Below, piece by piece: positions 16,805 to 25,935 of a stretch of DNA of 64,000 nucleotides. Source of the stretch: Wenzhouxiangella sp. XN201 (GTDB lineage: Bacteria > Pseudomonadota > Gammaproteobacteria > Xanthomonadales > Wenzhouxiangellaceae); the NCBI RefSeq assembly GCF_011008905.1, contig NZ_JAAIVI010000017.1:1116001-1180000 (forward strand). Reading direction: 5' to 3'. The notes under the pieces were generated by a model. That model was not told the DNA's origin, ran no database searches, and saw nothing but the letters and a program-made list of their open reading frames with translations. The first letter of the stretch is position 1. Each line of letters opens with the position of its first letter. The translations under genes and the position numbers were made by a program.

Positions 16805-17232
16805 CAGCTGCAGGGCCTCAATTCGGCGCTCGCGCCCGGCCGCCCGGTGACGATGGCCACCTGGCTGAAGCGTGCAGCCAGGCGCATGAGTGCTTCGACA
16901 TCGGCGTCGACGATCAACAGCGAGGGCTCCTCGGGCCACGCGTTCTGCGGATCGAGATTCCGACCCCGCCAATACGGCCAGCCGAATTCTTCAATCGCTT
17001 GCTCGAGTGCCAACTGCCGGCGCTGGTTGTCATCTTCGTCGGCCAGCCGGCCACCCGGATTGCAGGCTGTCACGATGGCCCAGGCTCGATGGCCCAGCGC
17101 CCGGTCGAGTTCGGGATGCGTGCGGCCAATGCGGATCGACAGCTCGTGGCCGGCCATCGCGACGCGATAGTCGGCCGCGGTAAAGGCCTGTAGTAAACCC
17201 TCCTGCAAGTGGCTGGCTGAGTGATCTTCCAT
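16804..17232 (-). CDS. DUF3293 domain protein, first gene of the ccm operon
   Basis: Function unknown. The 142 residues match the DUF3293 pattern: a short beta-rich start, then AIVTACNPGGRLADEDDNQRR, a helix LALEQAIEEFGWPYWRGRNLDP, WPEEPSLLIVD, and a closing FSQVAIV strand. There is no signal peptide or membrane helix, so it is cytoplasmic. It ends in TGATG with the ccmA start, which makes it the likely first gene of the ccm transcript. DUF3293 genes are not standard cytochrome c maturation genes. Confidence 0.75.
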   Translation of the reverse strand: MEDHSASHLQEGLLQAFTAADYRVAMAGHELSIRIGRTHPELDRALGHRAWAIVTACNPGGRLADEDDNQRRQLALEQAIEEFGWPYWRGRNLDPQNAWPEEPSLLIVDADVEALMRLAARFSQVAIVTGRPGASAELRPCS

Positions 17233-17350
17233 GTCGGGCTCGGGTTGTCAGCGATGGTTCAGGCTGGTGCGGTACCATTCTACCGCCTGGCTCGGCGCGG
17301 GCATGATCTGAATCAATTCCACTCGATGCAACAGGAGAAAAGGCTGACCC

Positions 17351-18706
17351 ATGCCCCGCTTCGATTTTGACCTCTTCGTGATCGGTGCCGGCTCGGGCGG
17401 CGTTCGAGCCTCGCGCATTGCCGCCGGCCATGGCGCCCGCGTTGCGATCTGCGAGGAATCGCGAGTCGGAGGCACCTGTGTGATCCGCGGCTGCGTACCG
17501 AAAAAGCTGCTGGTTTATGCCTCGCAGTTTTCCGAACACTTCGCCGATTCCGCCGGCTATGGCTGGAAAGTCGGCGAGCCCGCCTTTTCCTGGCCGGCGC
17601 TGATTGCGGCCAAGGATCGCGAGATCGATCGCCTTGAGGGTATCTATCACCGGCTGCTCCACAGCGCCGGCGTCGAGTTGTACCAGGGACGCGGCCAGCT
17701 GCTGGATGAACATACCGTTGCGGTCGGCGAGGATCGGGTTACGGCTGAAAAGATCCTGATTGCCACCGGCGGCCGGCCGTGGTTGCCCGACATCCCCGGC
17801 CGGGAACTGGCCATTACATCCGATGAGGCCTTTCACCTCGAGAAATTGCCGGAACGCGTGCTGATTGCCGGAGCCGGCTACATCGCGGTGGAGTTTGCCG
17901 GCATCTTCAACGGCCTGGGCAGCGAAGTGACGCTCGCCTATCGGCGCGATCTGATTCTGCGCGGCTTCGATGACGATGTGCGGGGGACGGTCGAGGCGGG
18001 TATGCGCAGCCGCGGCATCGACATCCAGTATCACTGCGTCCCGGCGCGGCTCGAGCAGGCCAATGATGGTATCGAAGTGACCTTTTCCGACGACCGCCGA
18101 CAGGTTTTTGACTGCGTGATGTTCGCCACCGGACGATCTCCCTATACCTGGGGCCTCGGGCTGGAGGATGCGGGCGTGCGTATGGGCGCGGAGAATCGCA
18201 TCGAGGTGGACGCCTACAGCCGAACCAGCGCCGACAACATCTTTGCTGTCGGCGACGTGACCGATCGCATCAACTTGACGCCAGTGGCTTTGATGGAAGG
18301 TCATGCTTTTGCCGACACGCAGTTCGGCGGCATGGATCGCCCCGTCGATCACGCCAACACGCCGGCGGCGGTGTTCAGCCAGCCTCCGGTGGGAACGGTT
18401 GGTCTGACCGAGGTCGAGGCCCGCGAACACCTTTCCGCCGTGCGCGTCTACAGGTCAAGTTTTACTCCAATGAAATATACTCTCGGGCAACGCGACGAGA
18501 AGGGGCTGATGAAACTCCTTGTCGACGATGCCAGCGACCGGGTAGTCGGCTGTCACGTGGTCGGACCCGACGCCCCGGAGATCGTGCAAGGTTTTGCGGT
18601 GGCGGTCCGGGCCGGTCTGAGCAAGGCCGAGTTTGACCGCACCCTGGGAATACATCCCACTAGCGCCGAGGAACTGGTGACCATGCGGCAGCCCGTTGAT
18701 AATTGA
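17351..18706 (+). CDS. gor: Glutathione-disulfide reductase
   Basis: FAD/NADPH flavoenzyme keeping glutathione reduced in the cytoplasm. The 451 residues have FAD-binding GAGSGGVRASRIAA at the N terminus and the redox disulfide Cys43/Cys48 in GGTCVIRGCVPKK, the glutathione-reductase form. The NADPH fold is IAGAGYIAVEFAGIFNGLG, followed by the second FAD motif FAVGDVTDR and the C-terminal active-site HPTSAEEL. The plant/cyanobacterial-like GCVPKK form is usual in Proteobacteria. AGGAGAA precedes the start. It sits 30 bases upstream of the large peptidase gene. Confidence 0.94.
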   Translation: MPRFDFDLFVIGAGSGGVRASRIAAGHGARVAICEESRVGGTCVIRGCVPKKLLVYASQFSEHFADSAGYGWKVGEPAFSWPALIAAKDREIDRLEGIYHRLLHSAGVELYQGRGQLLDEHTVAVGEDRVTAEKILIATGGRPWLPDIPGRELAITSDEAFHLEKLPERVLIAGAGYIAVEFAGIFNGLGSEVTLAYRRDLILRGFDDDVRGTVEAGMRSRGIDIQYHCVPARLEQANDGIEVTFSDDRRQVFDCVMFATGRSPYTWGLGLEDAGVRMGAENRIEVDAYSRTSADNIFAVGDVTDRINLTPVALMEGHAFADTQFGGMDRPVDHANTPAAVFSQPPVGTVGLTEVEAREHLSAVRVYRSSFTPMKYTLGQRDEKGLMKLLVDDASDRVVGCHVVGPDAPEIVQGFAVAVRAGLSKAEFDRTLGIHPTSAEELVTMRQPVDN

Positions 18707-18736
18707 ACCTGACAAGGAACAGGCGAGGATAATTCA

Positions 18737-21700
18737 GTGATGGTAAAAATCAGGATTTCTGCACTATTCGGTCTTCTGCTGCTTGGTGTTGGTGGATTTG
18801 CGTCGGCCAAGCCAACGACGGTCGTGCCGGACAAGTGGTTTGTTGAACTCGCCGACCCGCCGGCACTCGCTTTCGAAGGCGGGCCCGTGCATTCGCTACA
18901 AGCAGAATCGGGCCCGCGTGCAGTGGGCAAGTCGATGCAGGCGACGGCGCCCCATCTTAACGGGCGACCGGGTTATGACCCGCGCGCCCCGGAAGTGCAA
19001 GCCTATGTCGCCCACCTGGCTCAGGAGAGGAATCGAGTTCTCGATCGGGCGAGCGTTGAACTGGGTCGAACCGTCGAAGCCGCCAGCACCTACCATCACG
19101 TGTTCAATGGTTTCGTCGCTGTAATGAGCAAAAAGGAAGTCGGGCAATTGGCGAAGCTGCCCGGCGTGCGTGCCATCAGACCCGTGCTGGCTCACAAACT
19201 GGAGTTGGATGCCGGGCCGGAAGTCATCGGTGCCCGCAATGTCCATGCAGGCGTGGGTGGCTTGCCCGCCAACGGCGGTGAGGGAACCGTCATCGGCATC
19301 ATCGACAGTGGGATCAATTGGGATCACCAGTATTTCTCCGATGATGACCTCGCTTCCGGGCATGTTTTTTCCAACCCGTACGAATCGCAACTTGGTGAGT
19401 GCTCGAAGGCCACGGTTGCATGTAATAACAAGCTGGTTGGTGTCTACGATTTCACTGTCGAGGAAACGAAGGGCAAGGACCCGGACGGTCATGGAACGCA
19501 TGTTGCATCCACCGCAGCCGGTGTTCCGATTGAATACACCCTCTCCAGTACGGGTCCTTACGTCTTCGATACGACCGGTGTGGCGCCGCATGCCAACATT
19601 ATTTCCTACAAGGTCTGCTACAAGGACCATCCCACCGATGATGACCTGGACGATCAGTGCGAAGGCAGTGCCATTGTGGATGCCTGGGAGCAGGCCATCA
19701 CTGACGGCGTCGACGTCATCAATTACTCGATTGGCGGTTCCCCCTCCGATCCATGGAGCAGCAGCAGCTGGCTGTTGAACATCTGGTCGGCAGGCATCGC
19801 TTTCGTGACATCGGCGGGCAATGAAGGGCCGGCTCCGGGAACGGTTGGATCACCGGCCGATGCGCCGTGGACCTTCGCGGTTGGCAGTTCGACACACGGC
19901 CGCCTGGTGGGTGATCGGGCGACAGTAGCCGACCTGGAAGATCGATTTGTCATTCACGGCAATGGTCCGGAGGTTTCCGGAATGATTTCCGCCCCGGTCG
20001 TGTCGGTCGATGACGTTAGTGGTGATCTGTTCGCCTGCTCTTCATTCCAGGCTGATGCACTGGACGGCGCCATCGCATTTCTGCAGCGTGGTCATTGTAC
20101 CTTCGAGACCAAGGTGAGCAACGCGGCGCAGGCGGGTGCAGTCGCGGTGTTGGTCTTCAATGACGTCGAAGGTCCGCCGATCGTCATGGGCGGGTTGTCG
20201 CAGTCCGCGATTCCTGCGGCAATGATGAGCCTGGAAGACGGTACCGCGTCGATTGCGGCAATTGCCGCCGCGAATGAACCAACGGCAACGCTGTTCGCAG
20301 ACGGTTACGCAATACGAAATGCCGACTGGCAGGATCTCGTGAGCGGCTTCTCGGCACGCGGCCCGGTGGAATATCCGGGAGTGATGAAGCCCAACGTCGT
20401 GGCGCCAGGCTCAAATATTGCGGCCGGCTGGCATGACGGTCCTGAATCGCTGGCGTTCAGCAGCGGTACCTCGATGGCGAGTCCACACGTAGCCGGGGCG
20501 GTTGCATTGCTGAAATCGATTCATCCGGAGTGGACTCTCGATATCATTCAGTCCGCTCTCGAGACCACGTCCGAGACCGATCCCCTGAGATATGGTGATG
20601 GTGCGGCAACATTTTTCGACCGCGGAGCAGGTCGTGTGCGCGTCGATCGCGCCGCTGACGCGGGTCTGTTCCTGCCCATCACCCGCAATGATTTCTCGTC
20701 GGCCAATCCCGCGACGGGCGGCGACCCGCGCAAGCTCAATCTTTCGGGGCTCTGGGATCAGGAATGCGCGGGCTCATGCACCTTCGAGCGGACCGTTGAG
20801 GCACTGGGCGGCGGGTCCTGGGACGTGTCCGTCCAGGGCGATATTTCAGTCACGGTCTCACCCCAGAGTTTCACGCTGGCCGAGGGTGAGCGCCAGCAAT
20901 TGTCGATCGAAGTCAATGCCGAAGCGCTGCCCACGGGTGCTCTGGGTGAAGCGTCGATTCTGCTGACTCCTTCCAGTGGCGCGTTTTCTGTTCAGAAGCT
21001 GACGCTTGGAGTGCAGTCTGCTGCAATTGAATTGCCTGACGAGTTGCAATTGGAAGTCTCGGACAATAGAGGTCAGGAGAATGTCTCCGTTTCAGCAGGC
21101 GTGCTGACGGAGCCTGTATTCCGAACCAGTGCGCTGGTCAAGCCCGAGCGTGAATCTTTCTCTCTGCCGCAGGATGATTCTCGTGACGATCCCTATCAGG
21201 ACAGTGATGGTCTGCGTACATTCCTGGCGGATGTCCCGGATGACACGCTGATGCTGATCGCCGAAGTAGTGTCTTCCGATGCGACCGATATCGATCTGTT
21301 TGTCGGCCGTGACGACAACGGAAACGGCGAGGCGGATGAATCCGAAGAGCAATGCAGATCCACCAGTCCTGAAGAACTTGAAGAATGCCTGATCGAGTCT
21401 CCAGCTTCCGGTCAATGGTGGATCCTGGTACAGAACTGGAGCGCATCGGGACCATCCGACGACGTCGAGCTCGATTGGGCGGTGCTACCGGCAAGTAATA
21501 ATCCCAGCCTGGTGGTATCCGGCCCCGGGGCTCACGAAGCGGGAACGCTTGAGCTGGATCTTTACTGGGATGAGCCCAGAATGCGGCGCAACGAGCGCTG
21601 GTTCGGTGCGCTTGGTGTGCGCGGCACGCCGGATGATTCCAGTTATCTCGGGGTCGTTCCGGTCTTCATGACGAGAACGGCCCAGCTCGGGACACCAACG

Positions 21701-22792
21701 ACGGCAATGTTTGCCGAGGAAACCATGCCGGTGGTGGTGCCGGGCAATACCAGCCACCGCCGTTTGTACATTGACGTGCCCGACACCGCCGAAGACCTGA
21801 GCATTTCGGTCCAGGGACAGGAAGGCGTCGATGTGGCCATTCAACGACTCGACTTCGACGAGTTGGCCGAGTCGGAGCCTGATACGCCGGACGCTCCGGA
21901 CAGTACCGCTCTGGCATCGGGGGCTTCTTCCGCTGATGGGGTCGAGTTCGACCTGCCGGCCGTCGGACAGCCGCTCTTCCCGGGCCGCTATTTCGTGGTT
22001 CTGGACAATACCACTACCACCGAGAAGCGGGTCAGGGTGACCGCCAGTTTCAGTGAAAGCAGCGGAATGCCGCCGCGCTTTTCGGTCTGGAGCCCGAAAT
22101 TCCGTGAGACCAACCAGGGCATAGACTGGAATGCCGGGGCGACCGGCACCGCTATCTGGTACACCTACGACGACGCGGGTGTCCCGACCTTTTACAACGC
22201 CGTGGGCAGTGTTGCCGATGACCGTTCATCCTGGACCGCCGGCCTGTTGCGCACCACCAGCCTGGGAAATCGCAACAATATCGATACCGTGGGGCGGGTC
22301 AGCCTGACGCGTATCGGGGCGGACGACATGATGGTGTCCTGGCGTGTCAATGGCCGGCACGGATCCGAGCGTATGTCGCCGGTCATCGGTCAGACCTGTC
22401 CGGAAGTCAATGCTGAGCCCGTCAGCTACACCGGCACCTGGTCGCCGCCCGACATGGCTGTCGGAGGCACGACCATGATGGTGACCGCAGAGGCTCAGGC
22501 GCACATTCGATATTACTTCGACGAGGTGGGTGTTGGCCGCTGGGTGATCACGTCCGGTCGCGGCGACGGGCCGCTGGCCGAGGATCTCGACCTGCTCGAG
22601 CTGCGCGGTTTCTGTCCGGGCTGTGAAGAATCCGAGATCAGTATTGAAACAGTCGGCGCGTATTCGCGGGTTTACGACAGCGAAGACTCGGCAACGGAGA
22701 TCTTCGAGTTCCAGTCCCTGCCGCCGCTGAACCAGGAGTATTCGGCCGAGGTCACCACCAGCAAGCTGACATCGCGCGTGACCTGCCAGTAG
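18737..22792 (+). CDS. Large secreted S8 peptidase with PA insert and C-terminal beta domains
   Basis: Secreted subtilase of 1351 residues. Order: signal peptide (about 1-25), I9-like propeptide (about 80-165; YHHVFNGFVAVMSKKEVGQL), and catalytic Asp190 (GIIDSGINWDH), His252 (DGHGTHVAST) and Ser579 ([11 protein letters not shown]). A PA domain (about 410-510; FLQRGHCTFETKVSNAAQAGA) is inserted between His and Ser. A Fn3-like region (about 650-760) follows, then a PPC-like domain (about 800-920) and two C-terminal units with WYTYDDAGVPTFY and YYFDEVGVGRWV. The triad is complete. GAGG lies before GTG 18737; ATG 18740 is equally possible. A strong hairpin follows the stop. The peptidase at 1-1751 has a quite different build, so the two are not recent copies. 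Confidence 0.92.
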   Translation: MMVKIRISALFGLLLLGVGGFASAKPTTVVPDKWFVELADPPALAFEGGPVHSLQAESGPRAVGKSMQATAPHLNGRPGYDPRAPEVQAYVAHLAQERNRVLDRASVELGRTVEAASTYHHVFNGFVAVMSKKEVGQLAKLPGVRAIRPVLAHKLELDAGPEVIGARNVHAGVGGLPANGGEGTVIGIIDSGINWDHQYFSDDDLASGHVFSNPYESQLGECSKATVACNNKLVGVYDFTVEETKGKDPDGHGTHVASTAAGVPIEYTLSSTGPYVFDTTGVAPHANIISYKVCYKDHPTDDDLDDQCEGSAIVDAWEQAITDGVDVINYSIGGSPSDPWSSSSWLLNIWSAGIAFVTSAGNEGPAPGTVGSPADAPWTFAVGSSTHGRLVGDRATVADLEDRFVIHGNGPEVSGMISAPVVSVDDVSGDLFACSSFQADALDGAIAFLQRGHCTFETKVSNAAQAGAVAVLVFNDVEGPPIVMGGLSQSAIPAAMMSLEDGTASIAAIAAANEPTATLFADGYAIRNADWQDLVSGFSARGPVEYPGVMKPNVVAPGSNIAAGWHDGPESLAFSSGTSMASPHVAGAVALLKSIHPEWTLDIIQSALETTSETDPLRYGDGAATFFDRGAGRVRVDRAADAGLFLPITRNDFSSANPATGGDPRKLNLSGLWDQECAGSCTFERTVEALGGGSWDVSVQGDISVTVSPQSFTLAEGERQQLSIEVNAEALPTGALGEASILLTPSSGAFSVQKLTLGVQSAAIELPDELQLEVSDNRGQENVSVSAGVLTEPVFRTSALVKPERESFSLPQDDSRDDPYQDSDGLRTFLADVPDDTLMLIAEVVSSDATDIDLFVGRDDNGNGEADESEEQCRSTSPEELEECLIESPASGQWWILVQNWSASGPSDDVELDWAVLPASNNPSLVVSGPGAHEAGTLELDLYWDEPRMRRNERWFGALGVRGTPDDSSYLGVVPVFMTRTAQLGTPTTAMFAEETMPVVVPGNTSHRRLYIDVPDTAEDLSISVQGQEGVDVAIQRLDFDELAESEPDTPDAPDSTALASGASSADGVEFDLPAVGQPLFPGRYFVVLDNTTTTEKRVRVTASFSESSGMPPRFSVWSPKFRETNQGIDWNAGATGTAIWYTYDDAGVPTFYNAVGSVADDRSSWTAGLLRTTSLGNRNNIDTVGRVSLTRIGADDMMVSWRVNGRHGSERMSPVIGQTCPEVNAEPVSYTGTWSPPDMAVGGTTMMVTAEAQAHIRYYFDEVGVGRWVITSGRGDGPLAEDLDLLELRGFCPGCEESEISIETVGAYSRVYDSEDSATEIFEFQSLPPLNQEYSAEVTTSKLTSRVTCQ

Positions 22793-22803
22793 ATGAGTTC
22801 GGG

Positions 22804-22836
22804 CGGTTCGGCCGGCCCGCGCGGCCGGCCGAACCG
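22804..22836 (+). terminator. Strong hairpin after the large S8 peptidase gene
   Basis: A perfect 14-bp inverted repeat CGGTTCGGCCGGCC (22804-22817) / GGCCGGCCGAACCG (22823-22836) has a 5-base loop. It starts 12 bases after the stop codon. No T-run follows (TCATTGGTTCCGTT), so it may stop RNA decay or act with Rho rather than terminate on its own. Confidence 0.65.
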
Positions 22837-22877
22837 TCATTGGTTCCGTTAACCGCAACCAGAAGGTCGCGAAATCG

Positions 22878-23618
22878 ATGATCAGGCAGCACAGGGTGGT
22901 CGTCGTCATGCCTGCCTACAATGCAGTCAGGACGCTGGAGAAAACGCTGTCGGAGGTGCCGCGCGACGTCGTCGACGAGATCGTGCTGGTCGATGACGCC
23001 AGCCAGGACGACACGGCTGGTCTGGCGCGCTCGCTCGGCATCGAGCACGTGATCCAGCACGATCGTAATCGCGGCTACGGTGGCAATCAGAAGACCTGTT
23101 ACCGCAAGGCGCTGGAACTGGACGCCGACATCGTCGTCATGCTGCACCCCGACTACCAGTACAGTCCGCGCTTGATTCCGGCCATGGTTGAACTGGTCGC
23201 CAGTGGCCTGTTCCCGGTCGTGCTCGGTTCACGCATCCTCGGCGGCGGTGCGATACGTGGCGGCATGCCGGTTTACAAGTATGTTGCCAACCGCGTGCTC
23301 ACGGCATTCCAGAACCTGTGCACCGGGGCGAAACTGTCGGAGTACCACACCGGTTACCGCGCCTTTTCCGCCCAAGTGCTGCGTGCGATCGATCTGGATG
23401 CCAATTCCGACGACTTCGTCTTCGACAACGAGATGCTGGCGCAGGTGCTCGGGCAGGGATACCGCATCGGCGAGGTGACTTGCCCGGCCCATTACTTCGG
23501 CGAGGCTTCGTCGATCGATTTTCGCCGTTCGATAACCTACGGTGTGGGCGTTTTGCGCGTTTCGTGCCGCTTTCTCGGCCAGCGCCTCGGCTTGATCAGC
23601 CGTGCCCCGGCGGGATGA
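22878..23618 (+). CDS. Family 2 glycosyltransferase (dolichol-phosphate mannose synthase-like)
   Basis: Transfers a sugar from a nucleotide donor, probably to a lipid or polyprenyl phosphate on the inner face of the membrane. The 246 residues show VVVMPAYNA, VLVDDASQDDT (donor-binding Asp pair), NRGYGGNQKTCYRKAL, and HPDYQYSP in place of the usual DxDxQ box. C-terminal membrane helices are absent, unlike the longer DPM-type proteins. The stop overlaps the next gene's start (ATGA), so the two proteins are coupled: a probable GT2 donor maker and a GT-C user. Confidence 0.88.
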   Translation: MIRQHRVVVVMPAYNAVRTLEKTLSEVPRDVVDEIVLVDDASQDDTAGLARSLGIEHVIQHDRNRGYGGNQKTCYRKALELDADIVVMLHPDYQYSPRLIPAMVELVASGLFPVVLGSRILGGGAIRGGMPVYKYVANRVLTAFQNLCTGAKLSEYHTGYRAFSAQVLRAIDLDANSDDFVFDNEMLAQVLGQGYRIGEVTCPAHYFGEASSIDFRRSITYGVGVLRVSCRFLGQRLGLISRAPAG

Positions 23619-25261
23619 TCGCCGAGCGATTCGACCGGGAACCCTTTCGCGCTCTGGCATGGCTGTTGGTGCTGGGCTTCGGTCTCTGGCTGCGATTCTG
23701 GCAGCTTCATCTGCAAATCCTGATCGACGACGAATGGCACGCGCTGCACCGGCTGATGACAGCCGACTACCGCCAGATCTTCCTGTCGCTGGGCCATGCC
23801 GACCACAGCATTCCGCTGACCCTGCTGTTCAAGGCCTTGGCGCAGACGGTCGGGCTGCAGGAGTGGCACATGCGTGCTCTACCGCTGGCGGCCGGCTGTG
23901 CATCGATTGTCGTCATCCCGCGGCTGCTCGCCGCCTGGCTGGGCAAATACGAACGCCTGCTGCTCGGCGCCTTGATCGCGATCTCCCCATTGCTGGTGCA
24001 TTTTTCGCGCTATGTTCGGCCATACGCGTTGACAGTCCTGCTCGGCCTGGTAGCGGTGATCGTGCTGTGGCATTGGTGGCACGAAGGTGGGCGGGGCCGG
24101 GCGGTCGTCTTCGCGGTGTGCGCGGTACTGGCTGCCTGGCTGCACCCACTCAGCGCGTTGTTCACCGGTGCAGCACTGACCTGGTTCGGACTGGCCGGTC
24201 TGAAGCACGGACTGGTCGAGCGGCGGTGGTGGCCGCTGGGACGATTGCTGCTGCTCGGCGGAGCCACCACGGTCGCCTGCTGTGCGCTGCTGCTGCCGCC
24301 GATACTTTCCGATCCGTGGTCGATTGCCGCCAAGGCGGGCATGGATCGACCCGACTGGATCACCCTGGTCCGTGCCTGGGAGTTGACACTGGGCACGGCG
24401 GGCAATCCCGTGGCCCTGATCGGGCTGGCGCTGGCCGGTATCGGGGCCTGGCAACTCTGGCGGCGGGACCGGTATTTCCTGCTTTACTGGGCCTGGATGG
24501 TGGCAGCGGTGTTGGTGGTGATCGTTCTGCTGGAGCCGGCCTGGATTCACAATGCGCTGGTGCTGGTGCGCTACAGCGCCATTGCCCAGCCACTGGTGCT
24601 GGCGCTGGTTGCCGTCGGTGCGGCCTGGATTCCTTCAGCCGTCGGATCCAATTGGGGGTCGATGGCGCGATCAGCTGCTTTCGCGATCGCGGCGGCACTT
24701 GTCTGGGCGCATTACCTGGCCGGTCCGTTTCCGCAGCTCTACCGTGGTTTAAACCAGTTCACCAACGCGGCCCGCTACCAGGTCGACTACGACTTCGAGC
24801 GTAGCGTCTACCACGACTTGATGAGCTCGGTCCGGTTGCCGGAGATCTATGCGGACATGGCCGCCGAGCCCGGCAATTGGGAAATCATCGAGGCACCGTG
24901 GTACTTCGAGTCCAACAACACCGCGATCTCGCAGTTCCAGCGATTCCATCAGCTGCCGGTCCGGATCGGTATGATCAGCGGACTGTGCAGCGACTGGACC
25001 TGGGGCGAGCTCGATCCCGAGGGTGACCACGATATCGAACTCGCACGTTTCGTGTTCCTGTCCGACTTGCTCGAACAGGGGCCATCGGGGGATCGCTTCG
25101 TGGTCTTTCATCGTCGGCGGCCCTTCGAGCACAGTCGAGAACTTCCGGACATTGAGCCATGCATCCGGTCGTTTGAGGAGCGATTCGGTCAGCCCTGGCA
25201 CGAGAGCGACGACCAAGTCGTATTCAGGCTTCCGGGCTCAGCCCCGGCAGATGACGCCTGA
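23615..25261 (+). CDS. Multi-pass GT39-type (PMT/ArnT-like) glycosyltransferase
   Basis: Integral membrane GT-C enzyme, expected to move a sugar from polyprenyl phosphate onto a periplasmic acceptor. The 548 residues have about ten or more hydrophobic segments between 15 and 400 and a ~150-residue soluble C-terminal domain (YDFERSVYHDLMSSVRLPEIYADM onward). The acidic pair in the first periplasmic loop (LIDDEWHALH) fits the catalytic Asp/Glu of the family. ATG 23615 shares ATGA with the GT2 stop. Its last 38 bases overlap the convergent VTT gene. The acceptor is unknown. Confidence 0.82.
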   Translation: MIAERFDREPFRALAWLLVLGFGLWLRFWQLHLQILIDDEWHALHRLMTADYRQIFLSLGHADHSIPLTLLFKALAQTVGLQEWHMRALPLAAGCASIVVIPRLLAAWLGKYERLLLGALIAISPLLVHFSRYVRPYALTVLLGLVAVIVLWHWWHEGGRGRAVVFAVCAVLAAWLHPLSALFTGAALTWFGLAGLKHGLVERRWWPLGRLLLLGGATTVACCALLLPPILSDPWSIAAKAGMDRPDWITLVRAWELTLGTAGNPVALIGLALAGIGAWQLWRRDRYFLLYWAWMVAAVLVVIVLLEPAWIHNALVLVRYSAIAQPLVLALVAVGAAWIPSAVGSNWGSMARSAAFAIAAALVWAHYLAGPFPQLYRGLNQFTNAARYQVDYDFERSVYHDLMSSVRLPEIYADMAAEPGNWEIIEAPWYFESNNTAISQFQRFHQLPVRIGMISGLCSDWTWGELDPEGDHDIELARFVFLSDLLEQGPSGDRFVVFHRRRPFEHSRELPDIEPCIRSFEERFGQPWHESDDQVVFRLPGSAPADDA

Positions 25262-25931
25262 GCAGCCAGGAAGCCACGACCAGCACGACGACGCCCAGCA
25301 ACGGCAAGCCGATCCTGGGTTCGAGTAGCAGCGTCGGTGACAACACCCGGCGTGCCTCGAGTATGGTTTCCAGGCCGGCCCCGAGACCGCCGTAGACGAT
25401 GGCCGAAGGCGTCAGTCCGACCAGGGACGCGATCGTGAAGCGTGGAAAATCGATGCGGGTAATGGCGGCGCCGGCATTGACGGCAAAACAGGGCGCCACC
25501 GGCACGATACGCAGCAGAGTGACGTAGAACACGGCATTTCGATCCATCAGTTCGAACAGGGCCTGCGCCCGGCCGTGGCGCAGGACGGTGCTGTCCTCGC
25601 GCACCTTGAGCAGCCGCATGATGCTGAAAGTGAGCATGGCGCCCAGGGTCATGCCGGCCAGAGCGGCGGCGGAACCGATACTCGCGCCGAACAGGAAGCC
25701 CCCGGTGACGGTGAACAGCGTGGCCATGGGCAGCGTCAGAGTGATCAGAATGGCGAAGGCCAATACATAGCCCAGCACACCGGGCCAGAAGTACAGGTCC
25801 ACCCAGCCCTCCAGTCGTTCGATCAGGGCAAATGCGGCACCCTGACCGGCGTCGGTCAGGCCGATGGCGAAGGCCATCACCACCGAGAGTGTCAGTGTCG
25901 CCAGGGCGAACTTGATGCGCTTGTGCTGCAT
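25224..25931 (-). CDS. TVP38/TMEM64 (VTT/DedA-like) membrane protein
   Basis: Inner-membrane protein of the SNARE-associated/VTT group; relatives act in phospholipid scrambling or transport. The 235 residues have about six hydrophobic segments. The VTT core is TVTGGFLFGASIGSAAALAGMTLGAMLTF, with FYVTLLRIVPVAPCFAVNAGAAITRI matching the F-x-x-R-hydrophobic-P re-entrant loop. It lies 4 bases after kynU on the same strand. The 3' end overlaps the glycosyltransferase gene by 38 bases tail to tail. Confidence 0.86.
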   Translation of the reverse strand: MQHKRIKFALATLTLSVVMAFAIGLTDAGQGAAFALIERLEGWVDLYFWPGVLGYVLAFAILITLTLPMATLFTVTGGFLFGASIGSAAALAGMTLGAMLTFSIMRLLKVREDSTVLRHGRAQALFELMDRNAVFYVTLLRIVPVAPCFAVNAGAAITRIDFPRFTIASLVGLTPSAIVYGGLGAGLETILEARRVLSPTLLLEPRIGLPLLGVVVLVVASWLLRRHLPGLSPEA

Positions 25932-25935
25932 GGAT

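Noticed and set aside
23318-23614. In-frame upstream extension of the GT39-type gene
   Set aside because: It lies wholly within the GT2 gene in another frame; ATG 23615 with an ATGA overlap gives a normal start.
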